Origin: Tetraselmis striata
Taxonomy: Eukaryota; Chlorophyta; Chlorodendrophyceae; Chlorodendrales; Chlorodendraceae
Assembly (NCBI GenBank): GCA_006384855.1
Contig: VCJN01001359.1
Location: 1-64,000 of the forward strand
Length of the DNA stretch: 64,000 bases
Reading direction: 5' to 3'
Every line of letters starts with the position of its first letter. Position 1 is the first letter of the stretch. Under the pieces are notes generated by a model that had not been told where the DNA came from, searched no databases, and worked only from the letters and a program-made list of their open reading frames with translations. A program made the translations under genes and the position numbers. Shown here piece by piece: positions 20,488 through 34,578 of this stretch.

Positions 20488-23400
20488 ATGAACGCCCGCC
20501 CCCCCCGGCGTTTGCCGCCTCTTTCCCGCGCTGCTCTACTAGTTCTGGTGTTCTTGGCCATCTCGGCGGGCATTTTCGTTTCTGCCAACGAGAAGCTGGA
20601 GTTGCTGGGCGCTGGTGCGTCCTTCCCAGCTGCCTTTTACCAGGACGCGATCTTTGCTTACCAGTTTGTCGAGCCAACCGTGACCCTCTCTTATCTGCCT
20701 ACTGGCTCTTCCAAAGGAAAGTGTCGCGTCAAGGTGCGCCCACCCCCCCCCCCCCCACCCCCCCCCCCGGGTGTTACCCGTGCTTCGAACTGCGGTGCAT
20801 GAAGTCATTTTTTACTAGGACCCATCTTTGCAAGTGGACGTGACCATATAACGCCAGGCTGCAATAGGGCGTACCCCGCATGCGCGCCTATTGACCCTCA
20901 TATTTTCTTCCCCGTCGCCGACGACGACCGTTTGCTGCTGTTGCACACTCCCAGTCGCACAGCTGCGTGGACCCTGGCTACTGTTGCGTCGGTCGCTGTT
21001 CGCTGGCCCGCAGGCGAAGCCGCCCAACTGAGTGCGGCTGCTTCTGTGTCTTCAGGACTTCGACGCAACGTGTAGCTCCAGTGACGACCTAGGCAGCGAG
21101 TACATTGATTTCGCAGGCTCCGACTCCCTGCTTACAGCAGCGGAGTATCAGGCGTACCCAGACCTCCAGATGCTTCCCACGGTGCGTGGCTACCTACTGG
21201 AACGTCGAAATAGATTGGGCTTGCCAGTGCTGAACACATACTCTTGGTCACCTCAGACTCATGGGCAGGCGCTTGCGGTGGGTTGACGGCTACACGGCCC
21301 GACGGTGATTGTCGGTGCAGTCGTCATATACGGGTACCACTGGCGTAAGGATTAGCGACTACCTGTAGTTCGAAAAACGTACGCCCCCCGTTCCCTGTAT
21401 TACTGGTGTGAATTACAAAAAGCCAGTAATCATAACGATAAAAACAGTACTAAAAGATAAAGATTAACACAGGCCGAGGGGAGTGGCCGGATTGCTGTGT
21501 TGATCTTTTAGGACTGCTTTTTTAGCAGCAGGTGGATTTGTAACGGCATTTTTTTTGGTAATTCACACCGCGATACAGGTACCCTGTACCCGCACCTAGT
21601 CGCAATATGCTAATCTTAGTACTTACACTCGTAGTACCTCGCCGCCTCGGGCCAGCTCCAAAATGCTGCATGCCATTAAATGCACCCCGCTAAGGTATTT
21701 TCCGTGCTACGGGTACTCGTATTCCGTGCCTGGCCTGTAGTAATCCTTAGAAATCCTTGCCCTCGTCTATAACTACAAGCCGAAGTAATCCAACACATCC
21801 CGGTGCGATTTCAAGCGACGCGACCGCGACGAAAAAACCATCACAGCATATCAGAGTGTAATCCGTATTAGTATGAGTATGAGACGACCCCTACGCCAGA
21901 CCGCCAAATAATGTCACAAACAATGTCACAAACACATCTGTAATTTGTGCAGCCTTAAAACCACCGTGTATACTACACATGTAAGTTTTCAAAAATACAA
22001 TGTATTATTTGATAACCATCTCAATAAAACAACGCTACATAAAACGAGTATCGTGTAGTAAACAACCCGGGTGTTTACTACTCCCTGTCCTCCTGCTCGA
22101 CCTTGGTTTCAGGCTTACGTCTCTCTTTTGCTGGCAACAACCCGGGTGTACTGCTGTTACCTCGGCGCAGTTCAGGGTTTCTATCTGATGTTGTTTGCTA
22201 CGATTTGGGGTGGTTCGGGGTACTTTGTGTCGGAGATAAGCTGTTCATATCGAGGTATTTATATTTTACGGCGGTCGTGCTTGCTTGACAACCGGAATAT
22301 TCCTCGGATAACCCGTCGCATATATTCCCATATTCCCCGCATAATATACCAACCAGCAGCACCAACTCATTGATGTATCGACCTCAAAGGATACGCGGGA
22401 AATTTATTCTGTTAAAGGATGATGGTGGCGGTGGCGGTGGCGGTGGTGATGGCGCAGTAGCGGTGGCGGTGGCAGTAACGACCACCACCTTCTAGCCGCC
22501 AGGTTCTAGCGATCAGGCGGTGTCGGGACCTCAGCGGGCCGCGCGCTGGGTTAACGGTACCAACTCAGCATAGCGGGCCCAAGGGGTCCGGACTCTCTTG
22601 TTGTGGCATAATAGCCTCGTACAGAAAGACGCTCTTCGCACGACCCATAGCCCCTGTATTCCATCAACTCGCACGAGGATTCGAGAGGCGACGGGCATAT
22701 CGCTGTATTATTCCTTTATCCCACATTCCATCGAGTTTCAGCCTAAACGGCATACGTCCGGGCGTTATTCCCCCCTATCAGCACCTGTTGATAAGGCTAT
22801 CTCACTTATAAATAAGATACCTGGAGATACTTGGAGATTCGTTTAATACGTCCGATTATAATACTAGTCGCTACTGCTCGTCCGCCGGCACAGATTTTAC
22901 GGCACTAACTGTACCTGTACCTGTACCTGTAGAGGACCTTTCTGATATTGTCCTTTTTTTCGGTGATTTCCTGATATCGCCATCTGCTGCTAGCTCTTGT
23001 AGTGTGGTACCTGTACCTATACGTAGGGTCAAAGCGATATTTCATTCGGGGGGTCAACATTGCGTCTTGGTAATCATGCAGCCAGGTTATTACGACGAAA
23101 AAAAACCTGCATTTCGCAGTACAGTACGTTATTTAGTAGTTTTGAATAGTGTTGAATAGTCTTGAATATCGAGTTTATCGCTTATTTCCCGGTAGATGGC
23201 TTTCTTGTCTCCCTTGTCCGCTCGGTTGAGCGGTCGTCTCGTACGCGAGGGGTCCCTGGATCTATTCCTGGCCGATGTATGTCGGCAGTGCCAGTGCCCT
23301 TCGGGGTTCGAATGAGGCAATAGGTCTACGGGCTATGCCAGACCTACGACTACAGTTGGTGCAAGAGGTCAAGTGCTGGGGCGGCTTCGGCTGATGTCCC

Positions 23401-26400
23401 GGCGCGAACTTTACTTTTACTTTACTTTAATGTCTTTCTTTCCCTGGCAACCTTTCAGTTGCTTTTAGTTCTGTTTGTATGCGCATGTGCTATAGCACTG
23501 ATACATCACGCAGAAAAACAGAGTTGTCCGCACAGCAGTGTCTACTCGCTACCGTACGTAGTTCAGTCGCTGCGGAGATTTGACAGCCGTACGTAATCGG
23601 GTACGAGTAATTTTGATAATTTTGAACGGCACCTTTAGTATTATTATAGGGACCTATCATTCTTACTATTTGTGCCACCGGCAGCGCGCACGGTACGGGC
23701 AAAGAACACTACGGGCAGTTCCCCATCAGCAGTAGCGCACTGGGTTATCTGCTACTGCCATCTCGACGGCGCTAACTAATAATTACATGGCATTGTCCAT
23801 CCGGATCCCGGGAGTGTATATCAAGAGAACAAGATTATAATAGAAAATGATGAGATAGTTTGGATTATTGTAACACAGACTAGACAGATACATGTGTCGT
23901 ACAGCAAATTAATATCGGAAATCACAAAGCACATGCTTTGAGTTTGTATTGCCCATGTATTCAGAAAACGTATATGTGCATTGTTTGAAAGTGGATACCG
24001 ATACATGCATGCGGACCGATGCACAGCGAGAAGCTGACATTAATCATACTAATGGCAATGATTAGGAGTTACATTAAGAAATGTAGACAGATGCACGGCG
24101 ATTCCCCGTTTGGGACATTTCATCCTTGTATGGTATGAAACAGCACGTAAAAGTTGCGTATGCATATGCTGGAAAGGATTACATATAGCTCAATCGTTAT
24201 ACATATATTATATCCTAAGGATATACAAACGGTGTTAAGTAATCAATTGCAGCAGGCACAGATGATATCATTAATCATTAATCATAATTTTACAATGGAA
24301 ACTTGGCAATAACGAGAAGGGAATAAAATAATAGTATAGTAGCATAATAAAATAAGAATATGAAAAACGTTAGAAGGGTCGCAAACCACAGCCAGGCACC
24401 GCCGTTATAACGTTTTTGTGACCTATACATGCATGCGCCAGTGTTGTAGTGGGTATATAATGATGATGCAACATACTTTTACCTGTAGATATATATATTT
24501 GATCTTATTATTTATGAGTGTCTGCATGCGTATTATAAGCCGGTGTGTGCTCATTCAACTTCATATTGCGCATCAACTGATTTTCATCTCCCTCTTTGCC
24601 CCACAACATGGTTTTTGGGTGAATCTTCGTGGTACAATCATTAATCAATACGAATACCCAATAACCCAAATGCTGACAATGGAATATTGTCAGGTCACGC
24701 GCTTGTTATGGCGGAAGGACGCTTGCAAACAAACAAAATATGGGGAGGGGGTAGGCTAAACTTGGAAAAAATAAGTTTGACAATTGGCTGGCCCAATAAC
24801 GGATTTCACATATAGCGACTATGTCTAACTAGTAGTTATTATCATCATCCTGGTGGCTGGTGCAGGGATCTGCGGCAGCATGCGCATGGTAACACATTCT
24901 CCTGCTTGTTTGTGAAAATATGCCTGTCAACTGTGTGCGTGTTTTTTCTAGTTGTTTTGTACTCTATAAGCTTACTCTTCTTATCCATATTTAATTCCGA
25001 TAGCTGCAGAGTTGGTCGCTATCGACCTTAGCGGCCGCATATGGAGAAGGCTTTTCTTAGCAGGTGCGCCGCGCAGCAGCGGAATGACCTTTTTCTCAGG
25101 TCTCCTCTGCTCTTGTCGCAGGTTGCGGGATCCATAGTCCCCGTCGTGAATATCCCCATCCTGGATTCCGAGGCCGGCGAGATTCTGGTCGTCGACCGCA
25201 GCGTCCTGTCGCGTATTTTCATGGGATTGATCATCCGCTGGAACGACCCCGAAATACTCGCCCAGCAGTCGCCCAGTGTTGCTGACAAGCTTGCTGCCGC
25301 CGAGAATTCAATCAAGTTGGTCGTCCGAGGCGACGGGTCGGGCAGTACAGAGGTGTTCACCAAGGCGCTGAATCTGTGAGTTCACGCGCCCCGGGTTTAC
25401 CTGGCGTGCTTGCTGTGACCATAGTCTACACTACTTTCATGGCTGTTAATGAATACACATTGATTGTTCACAACCATGTTCAAAATGATGGAGCACTTGG
25501 TAGTTGCCACATCGGCACATGAATTGTTGCTTTTGTGGCACCTTGGAATCATAAGGCTGAGGCATCTCATTGGACGTTGTGCACATGTTGCCGCCCACCA
25601 CTACCTGCAGGTTCAGCGACGGCGAGTTTGCCGCTATTGTCGGAGAGCCGAGTTCTAATCGCGCTGTCTGGGATGGCGCCATCGACCGCGGCGCTGCTGT
25701 GTCGTTTCACGACGGTACATCTGCGCTGTCTGCGGCCGTGCTTCTCACCGAGTGGGCAATTGGCTACGCGGCGGGCGATGCAGCTGAGGCCGCGGGACTT
25801 CAAGTCGCAGCGTTTCGCCAGAACAGCAAGCAGACCGTACCTGTCACATACGGTAGCAGCCTGTACGGGACAATTGCCCAACTCATCAGCAGTGACAGTC
25901 AAAAAATAACTGAAACATATCTGAAACAGTCATAAAATAACTGAATACATTATCAACAGAGCACCTCCACTGCCACATCATGCAACACATTGCTAGTGGG
26001 AATTGTGATTGCACATATTCAAAGACGTGTATGGCTTTGTTGATCTGCAGGAACCGAATCCGTCAGCTTTGCAATGCTTGAGAAAGGCCTTCAGTTTGGA
26101 AACAATGGGGACGATTCAGAGCGCATGACTGCCGACCTGATGGATGCCCGCGGCGGTCTAGCCTGGCCCATCTCCACCTACACCTACGTGATATTCCGAA
26201 ACGGCATCGGTGGGGATCGCTTGCGACCGGGCGCCACCTGCGAGCACATCAAGGAGTCTCTGAAGTTCTGGTACTGGCTGTATACATCGGACACTGCCTC
26301 CCAGCTGGCGGCTCGGAAGTCTTTCGCCGGCCTTCCACAGCTGGTGCGTCACTAACATATTTGAAAGGCACCTGCATAGCTTTATAAATACCCAACGATT

Positions 26401-29400
26401 ACAAGACGGCTTTCTCAAAATTGTATTCTCAGTCGGAAAAGTCGTCATTCACTAAAACGTGCTTCCATATATGCCGCACGGATACATACGTGTATCAAAG
26501 TGTGAGCAAAGTGTGAACATCTCTGACCACTGTTTTTTTGCGCTTTGAGCATTGCCCGTGGCATTGAACCTCCATGTTCACTTCTTCTTCTGGTCTGTTT
26601 GTGCTCCAGGTCAGGGCGCCAATCATAAGCGCATTGCGGAAGTTCAAGTGTGGCGGAGTGGAGCTTCTTCAGAACTACGGACACAGTGACGAGCAAGCGG
26701 TGACCGTGAAGGGCACTGTGGATGGGCTCGCCGACTATGTGGCCGACCTTTATGCTTTGTCCTTCCAGGTTTTGACCCTTTCTGGCTTTATATACAGTGG
26801 GGGCACTGCACTAAAGGCGCGTCAGCGAGACAGTGAGACGCCACTGCATTCCTCAGTATTTACTGACATTGTTATCCTTGGTAAACCTCACAGGCGGTCT
26901 TTGAGTGGGCAAGGATCACCTACGCCAAAGTCACCGCAGGACATTTGATCGACATTTCTGATCCGTTGGTGGACTCAGAGGGCTTCCAGGTGGTTGTTGG
27001 AAACGAGATCTACGGCAATGCATGGATGAAGCGAGAACTGGCCAAGGTGCCGCAGATCATTCGCTGCCCGATGTTTGAAGTTGGGCATGTAGATGTTCAT
27101 CTGTCCCAGGGGCTAAGCCTGACGAGCATGCGCCCCCCGTTCCTTGTCCTGCACAGGTCCTCACCGCCAGAGGCAGCCCCACCGACACCAGTTGGAGTGA
27201 CCTCCACGCCGCGGGCGAGAGCAGCACCATGGCGCTTCCATGGTTCGCGTTTTCGATCGAGTTTTACGCCAACATCCAGGGGAACGTGGGTGGGCTGCCG
27301 CTGGTGGTGAGCAAGCAGACCCTTGGCCTCATCCTTGACGGGGGGATCACCGTCTGGAACGACCCGCGGCTGGCGGCAGACAACACCTGGCTGGCCGAAC
27401 TCCTAGCCTCGGAGGCCGACCTGGCCATCAAGGTGCGGCTGACCCCGCATACTGCCCCGTGGTGTACTCGGTAACGGTCGTGCTTCGTCGACTCGCAGTG
27501 CACCTCGTGATAGAGAGCTGTGCTTCACTGACTCCCCTCATCTCCTCCCCCCAATCACGCCCTGGTTGACACGTGGTGGCCGCAGCTGTTTGCATCTCAT
27601 GACAGCGACTCCGTCTATACTATCCTGAGCTCGGAACTGTCCTCTGGGTTCAAGGCGTACAGCTCCTCCCAGAAATTCCACTCATACAATCAAGTGCGTC
27701 GCCTGCCAGTCCCTGTGCCCTGCCTCTCCTCATGCTCGCACATCTGCGGTCCTACCTAGCCGCCCAGCCATGTGAAGATGTATGTGCGTGTTCGCGATAT
27801 GGCTGCACCCTGCTGACCGCGAGTTCCACACCCCTCTGACAGGCCGCCATTGTCGCCAGCGGAGTCCCTGGCGCATTCCTGTACACCACCTCCATGTCCT
27901 CCACGCCCAGCTCCCTCACCCCGCTGGCGCTCAAGTGGCCCCGTGCACCCTCCGCCGTGGAGTCCTCCCGTGAGTCGGGCCTGGCCTGCGTCACCCACCC
28001 GGACGCATTTGATCCCGCGACACAGGCGCTGATTGTCGACGAGGCGATCCCAGGATGCTATCCCCTCCTGCAGCCTGTCAATATGATCTTCCATCACAGC
28101 TACGCCGACGACGAGGGGATGTGCCACAGCAACTCGGGCGAGGACGAGACCGACTACGGCACCGGCCTGACCGCTACTAGGTTTGTGAAGTGGCTCTTTG
28201 AGAGCGGGCAGGCGACGGAGGGCGCGCTGTCCAACAACGACGCCATCCCTCTCACGCACGCCACTGGCAATGAGGCCCATATTGCGGCCGTGCTCCACAT
28301 CACCGACACCATCAACTGCGGCCATGCCCCCGACCTCGAGGTCTTTGACTGGACCATCATCATCATCGCCTGCAGCGTCGGCGGCGCCGTGGCGCTGTGT
28401 GTGCTTGGGCTGGCGTACTACACCATCTCCAGCCGCAATGAGATGAAGTCCAACCCGCTGAAGGGTCTCAATGTGCTCGCGGAGATGCGCGATGTGATGG
28501 AGGACGTGCGGCCCATCGAGGAAGGGGCAGTGGCCACCTACATCCCGGAGCTGGGTCTCGTCCCGCCGGACCTCTTTGCGATCGCAATTGTGACAACCAA
28601 GGGCAAGGTTTACAAGCTGGGCGACTTTGAGAGTACCTTCTCCATCCAGTCTATGGTAAAGCCCTTCTCCTACGCGTATGCCCTGGACCAGAATGGTGTG
28701 GAGTTCATGAAGACGAAGGTGGGCGTGGAGCCCGCTGGCGGCGCGTTTGACGCGATCGAGATGAACCCCGATGGGCTTCCCTTCAACCCGTACATCAACG
28801 CCGGCGCCATCGCGGTCACCATGCAGCTGGAGGGCGACACCGACGAGCGCTACAACGCCTTCCGGAAGTTCCTCAGCTCCTATGGCAGCCGCGAATTGAA
28901 GTGTGACGACAGCATCTACAAGTCGGAGTCCTCCACGGCGGCACGGAACCGCGAGATTGCGGAGGTCCTGCAGCGCAATGGTGTCTGCGCCAGCGACTTT
29001 GACAAGGTATGGTGCACCCCGGGGATCACTCCCATGACTTCCACCCCTCTGCCCTCCTGACCGCTTGGCAAGGCGCCCGCAGGCACTGAGCCAGGCCCGC
29101 ACTGTGACAGGAGCACGGTCTGGAGGCGTACTTCAAGCAGTGCTCCACGCTTGTGAACACGGTGGATCTGGCCATGATGGCCGCAACCTGTGCCAACGGC
29201 GGCACCAACCCCATCACCAAGCAGCAGGTGGTGCCGTGCGAGATCAACGAGGAGGTGATGAGCGTGATGATGACCTGCGGCATGTGAGTACGCCGCCGCC
29301 TCATGAGCACCGCCCAGTTTTTACCGCTCACATCACACTGCGCTGTTTCATGTGGCTGCACGTGTGGAGTGCGTCTGGTGGCTGTCATCAAGTCTCGCAA

Positions 29401-30294
29401 CAAGTTCCAACGATTTTCACGAAACCTGAGCTCTGCCGTGACTGATATACACCCAGCTTTTTACATTAAGCAATTCAAACCCTTATCTGGCAATATTATT
29501 TTGTAATTATGGATACTTAACAATCAATCAATGAATTCCAACTGTATTGAGAGAAGAGAGAGAGAGAGAGGGGTTGGGGCGGGGCGGGGGGGGGGGGGGG
29601 GGGGGGGGGGGGATTGAGGCATAGAGGCAGAGCTCTCATGGAGCTGCACTCGGTTAAAGGCACTAGCACTGCATCCCAAGAGCGGGCCAAGCCGTTCGCC
29701 TGTCGCATACACATTTGCTAAATTATACACAACGTTGACAACTTCACCATCAGTGATTTTGTGTGTACATAATGGTTAGCAGGACTTCCTGTCCAACCCG
29801 CTTATTCCTGCGCTGCCTGCGGGCGCAGGTACAACGGCGCGGGCAACTGGATGGTGGACGTCGGCATCCCCGCCAAGTCGGGCGTGTCTGGCGGCATCTT
29901 TGGCGTCGTCCCCGGCGTGTGCGGCGTGGCCGTGTTCAGCCCCCGCCTCAACGAGGCGTTCAACTCGGTGCGCGGCATCTATGCGTTCCGTGAGCTGTCC
30001 CAGCGCATGGGGCTGCACGTGCTGCAGAAGAGCAAGGGCGGTGTGAGCGTACTCGCGCCCTTCGTTGGCCGCAAGTCCCGCATGCACAACGGTCAAGGCA
30101 GCACCATCGCGAAGTCGTTCATCGCCCCTACGCCAAGGAAGGCCCGTGTTGCGGACAACATGGCAGCCCCTGGCGGCATGAAGGTCAATAGCCGCCATGG
30201 GGAGCAGACATCGCCGCGCGTGATGGCGATCCGACCCGCAGAAGTCAGGCGGGTGGAGGTCACGCGGGTGCAGGCCTGGCAAGAGGAGGTGTGA
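20488..30294 (+). CDS. Copy B: secreted tandem PstS-like domains - TM - glutaminase fusion (12 exons)
   Basis: Exons: 20488-20733, 21056-21181, 25122-25375, 25611-25852, 26051-26343, 26610-26768, 26894-27079, 27157-27432, 27586-27693, 27843-29006, 29111-29283, 29829-30294. Exon lengths equal those of copy A except exons 1 and 12, giving about 1230 residues with no frame break. Domain order and active-site residues are as in A: signal peptide, domain 1 with GAGASFPAAF and RGDGSGST, domain 2 without the loop, TM helix VFDWTIIIIACSVGG, SIQSMVKPF, NAGAI, TCGMY. Introns 3-11 are still alignable with A, so the duplication is recent or the copies are being homogenised. Intron 2 (3.9 kb) is unlike that of A and carries a MITE instead of a LINE. 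The tail after the glutaminase is four residues longer than in A. Confidence 0.92.
21403..21572. mobile_element. MITE-like foldback element in intron 2 of gene B
   Basis: The left end TACTGGTGTGAATTACAAAAA is mirrored at the right end (TTTTTTTTGGTAATTCACACC). Inner blocks also pair: CTAAAAGATAAAGATTAACACAG lies opposite CTGTGTTGATCTTTTAG, so most of the roughly 170 bp can fold into one long stem. There is no coding capacity. Single-ended matches to the terminus (TTGTAATTCACACCAG) lie near 58226 and 58311. Confidence 0.7.
22423..22477 (+). repeat. (GGTGGC)n short tandem repeat
   Basis: Variant GGTGGC/GGTGAT hexamers repeat within intron 2 of gene B. The rest of that intron (22480-25120) shows no recognised gene. 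Confidence 0.8.
29549..29612 (+). repeat. (GA)n plus poly-G tract in intron 11 of gene B
   Basis: It is the counterpart of 13711-13763 in gene A: a short GA array, a GGGTTGGGGCGGGG link, and a run of 27 G. Confidence 0.9.
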
Positions 30295-33200
30295 GCCAAC
30301 ATCAGTTCCGAAAAAACTCTTCGCCGGCGTCTTTCAAGTCTGCTTCTTCATCCCCGTGCATACTGCCATCTGGGCAGCCGGGGCGCAGCTCCACGCTTGC
30401 CAGACAGCTCAGTGCAAACCCTTCGAATCGTTCTTTTTCTTGTGAGTTTTGGAACGGTCCACCCGGTGGTACCGACCTTGCCTCATCAAGTACATGCCAC
30501 CCAATCCTCTCTCGAAGCACTTGCTGCTGCGAGGGGAGGTTATCAAAAAGTTAAAAAGTACCATGCCACCGCATGTGATGGCCGAAATGCCATCACATGA
30601 GACCATCACATGAGAGTTGCAACGCGTAGACATGCTACCGGTGCTCCCCCCCCCCCCCCCCCCCCCCCTTCCCCACACACACATATTCCAACATGCTGTT
30701 GCTGCGTAAGAACAGAGGCACTCAACGCAGCGCATTTTCCCAAGGGATGTAACCACACTGCCATCTACCAGCAGTCAGGCTTCCTACACCGGAGGCGGTG
30801 AGTCAAGCTGTTGCATGGCTGGTTGCACTTGCCGCATTCGCTGACATTGGCTGTTTACAATATCATCTCACGTGCCCAACCCCACATCAGAGGGGGAGGG
30901 TGAAGGAGCTTAGCTTCGCTTATGCACACGATGCCGTCCTTCGACTCTGTCTCATCCGTCGGTGTACGTGAAGGAGCCCGGGTGGGTCGTGGCGGGGGCG
31001 GGGGGGTATGCGTGATGAGGCATGGGAGTGGCGGGGTCAGCGCTTCAATGTTGGGGTTGTGCGGGAGCTCAGACCACTCCGAGGGCCGAAAAATCCGGCG
31101 GCCTTGGGGATTGGCTGCCCTTACCACAAAGCGTTGTGAAATGTGATGCCATGGGATGGCCAGCGGTGACAGCCTCCAGGCCTTGCATGCTTTGAACATC
31201 CACATGGCTAATGGCTTTACCCGCATTTAGCCCCATCTGCCAGTGTGGGAGTGGTACGTGCATGGATGCAAGCCCATTACCACAGCCGCTCACCTCGCCC
31301 CCACCGCGCACTTCACCGACGCCGGGTCACCACACGCGCATTGCTTTCACGCTCACATGTCGCCACACTCTCCAGAGAGTTGCTCCTCAACGGCATAATA
31401 CCTCCCCTCCATTTGCATCCTGAACGCGATGGCGTGAGTTATGGATGTCTAGACAGTGCATATCCAACGCAGGAACACCACGCAAATATGAAATGTGTCC
31501 CAACTTGGCCCTAGGAAGCAACGCAAGCTAGATGTCTTACGGGCCGACTTGATGAACCTGCACAGGGTGGGCTTGGCCCGTTGCATGTAGCTCTTTGCAT
31601 GCCAACGTTATCCACTTTGAGAACTCCTGTCGGTCAATCTCACATGCATGTTTCTCGAGTGATTTGCCCGGACTGCCCTCCAATTGAACTCGACTTCGAT
31701 TCTTATCAGCTTACTCCTCATGTGACCTGTTCCATGTCTTGGCTTGGTTTGGTGAGTTGACATAGGATGCCAACGACGCAGTCTCTGAGAAACCATTGAC
31801 TGTTGCTACATGACACGGGGCATCCTTATCTGTTATGTATTTCTTGCTGGACGCCTGGAACCCTGCCTGGCTGGCCCATTGACTGCCAGCCTCGTGCGAG
31901 TCGCCGGCTTCCTGCCGCTGCCCTATATATTCCCAAGCCGCGAATGAAAAACTTGTTGGCCTCAGAGCGCGGCATGCCACATGCCCAGTGCCGAGCATAT
32001 ATGCGAGTTCATGCAGTCGGGCCGTGAGACGGTTCGCTCAGTCAACTACATTGTAATTGTGATACACTTCAGAAACTTCAGAAAAAAACTTGCAGTTTAT
32101 AAACATCGCACCTGCAGTGTCATCTCGGTATCGCGAATGCCTAACGAACGATGCGCAGAATGCTATCACCGCATGTTTTGCGGCGGCTACGCAAATCCTT
32201 CATGCACATTTCCAAAGGGGTGTGCAGGAGGAAGTGTGCCGTTCCCAAAGTTGGGGTGTCGCTTGAAGCTGAAGCTACAGATTCCTATGTGGCAGTGACA
32301 CCACTCTGGAGCACTTTTCTGGCGGCATCAATACAACAAGTAAGAGGGTGACGAGGGTAGAGAGGAGGGTGACTTTGGCAGCGCGGATTATGGTGAGGTT
32401 CAGGCGGCGGGAGGCGGAGAACATGCGGCAGTCCTGGCCAGCCCTATGCGAACTCATGAAGTGAGGCCATGCGACAGTAGGCTTGCGGTTCTGCCCGGGG
32501 AAAGGCAGAAAGCAGGGACATACCAGCAGTGTCGCGGAGTACGCAGTTTGATATGTTGTGAGTGAGGGGAGGAGAAGGGGGGGTGGGGGGGGGGGGGGGG
32601 GGGGGGGGGGGGCTTGTTGGGGTGCCAACCAATGGTTGGTGAGCAGCGCGTCGCCCGCAGCCTCCCCGGTGCCCTGACGCCCGCCGGGGCCGCCATCCGT
32701 TCCACCATGCCGCGCAGTAGTGCCGTGGTCTCTGCAGCGCCCGCCACCTCGGTCTGGCAGCCGCCCTCCTCGGGCGGGCAGAGGCTTTGAAGGCGCGCGC
32801 CATCCGCGTGCGGAGCTGCAGTCTGACACCCGGACCGTTGCGAGGTGGGGACCTGAGCCATTGGCATCGGGCAACATAAAAGGGGGAGAGGGGAGAGGGG
32901 AGAGGGGGTCATCTGCTTGCAGTTGTGTGGCACTAACCACGAGGCCGTAGGGCGGGGAGCCCTGAAGATTGGAGGAGGGGGGAAGGGGTGCGATAGTCAC
33001 AAGTATAGAGAGGGAGGGAGCAAGAGAGATAAGTGGTGAGTGGCAGGGAGGGGGACGGAACAAGAGGTAAGCAGGGTGAGTGACGAGGGGTCGTGGCCGC
33101 ATCTGCGAGCATGCGCTCCCTGATGACGGCGGCTGCCTCACACTCGGGTGCGCCGGGCTCGTCCGCCTCCAGCACCAACATGAGGGCGCAGGCCGCGATC

Positions 33201-34578
33201 ACGATGCCCTCCTGGTCGCCCAGCGCATGTGTGACTGCGCGGGTGCTGGGCCTTTGCCCGCGCGGGGGTTCCGCGCTTGTCACATGCCATGGCCCCACGT
33301 GTGGTATTGATCCCTTATGGCTTCGCTTTACGGATGGCTCGAACCTGAACGCCACGGATTTCGTCGTGAATCATATGCCCATCTGCCTTGTCGCAAACTA
33401 CAAGCATGCATACCGCTTTGAAAAATCTGTGGGCTTCCATGGCGATTGAAGCGGGGGCGGTGCTCGACCGGGACCGCTCGGGAGTCGGCGCCTTGACCCT
33501 TGAGACGAGTGGGCTACGCCCAGCGGACCGTTCGCGGCCGTCAGATTTGACGCTGGCAGGGTGAGGGGCCCCGCGTGCGATTATGTCACCGATTTGGCGT
33601 GCGTGTCCTCCACGACTCCCCCGATGGTGCACCCCGGGGATCGCGCAGACCGAGGCGGAACACAACAAGCTGGCGCGGCGGACAGGGCGTCTTCCGCCCC
33701 CGCAGGGTGTTCACCGGTATGACCCTTGTGCGGTTGAGGACCGCGGCCGCCTCGGGACATCTGCTTCGACGGTGGTCTACATCTTCGCGATGTTGCTTGA
33801 TGTGCGCAACTTCCCGGGCGGTCCTTCCGCCCCGACTTCATGCTTCCTTCGTGGTCATTATGTCCAGGCTCTTCGGAACAATGTCGCCAGCCAGCCCGCT
33901 GAGTTCCGCCATCACCTGTCGCGCACGGGGCCGCGGGGGTTGTTGCGGCGAGTCTTTGCTTGCGTGCACGGGATCTTGGGCGGCATTCTCTTTGCCGGAG
34001 TGCAGCAGACGGCCAAGTCTCATGCGTATGCCCGTGCTCATTGCGCACCCTATTCTGCTGCTGCTGCTTCCACCTTGCAATTGCTGTAGTGGACGTTTCC
34101 TCTTGCCTTTTACGGTGATTTCCTGATCGCCTTTTGCTAGCCCTTGTGATCTACTGTAGTATCATATCCGCCAACCCATATCGGTGATGCGGTCGGTATC
34201 ACACCGTGTAATATTGGGTAGTATCATCCCTGTGTATACACTCGGTTCCGCCTCTGGCGCGCGGGGAGGTTGCACGCCGCACCACCTTTCCCGCGGCCCT
34301 CACCGGCTCGTCCGCGCGATTCGCCGCCCCGAGCGCCGGATGTGCAGCGACGATGGCAGGAGGGGATCGCGGACGACTCGGGCGCGCTGAACGACTCAAT
34401 CAGCGGATTTTCGATCCGTACAAATACTGGTAATGGGATCTCCACCGCACCTTATCGCCCGCCCCCGCCCTTCGGCCTCCACTCGCCCCTCCTGGCGCTG
34501 GATCCCTTTCCTACCGACAAACCACCCTCCGCTGCCGCCGCCGCCGCCGCCGCCTAGCCCTGCTGCCCTAGCTCGATA
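30295..34578. other. Spacer between gene B and the kelch-MYND gene
   Basis: 30295-30845 is the duplicated 3' flank, with a C tract at about 30645-30668. Beyond it I recognise no gene. Minus-strand frames at 32275-33141 and 32933-33355 contain a hydrophobic stretch and an Ala/Glu-rich helical stretch but lack coherent splice structure. A plus-strand frame at 33583-34089 is also unrecognised. Poly-G lies at 32585-32612. A small undetected gene here cannot be excluded. Confidence 0.45.

Noticed and set aside
23129..23320. tRNA- or SINE-like box (GGTTCGAATGA near 23303)
   Set aside because: No matching A box or foldable acceptor stem was seen at the right distance.
32275..33141. 288-codon minus-strand ORF with a hydrophobic stretch
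   Set aside because: It spans a poly-G/C run giving a proline block, has no recognised domain, and competing frames are as long.
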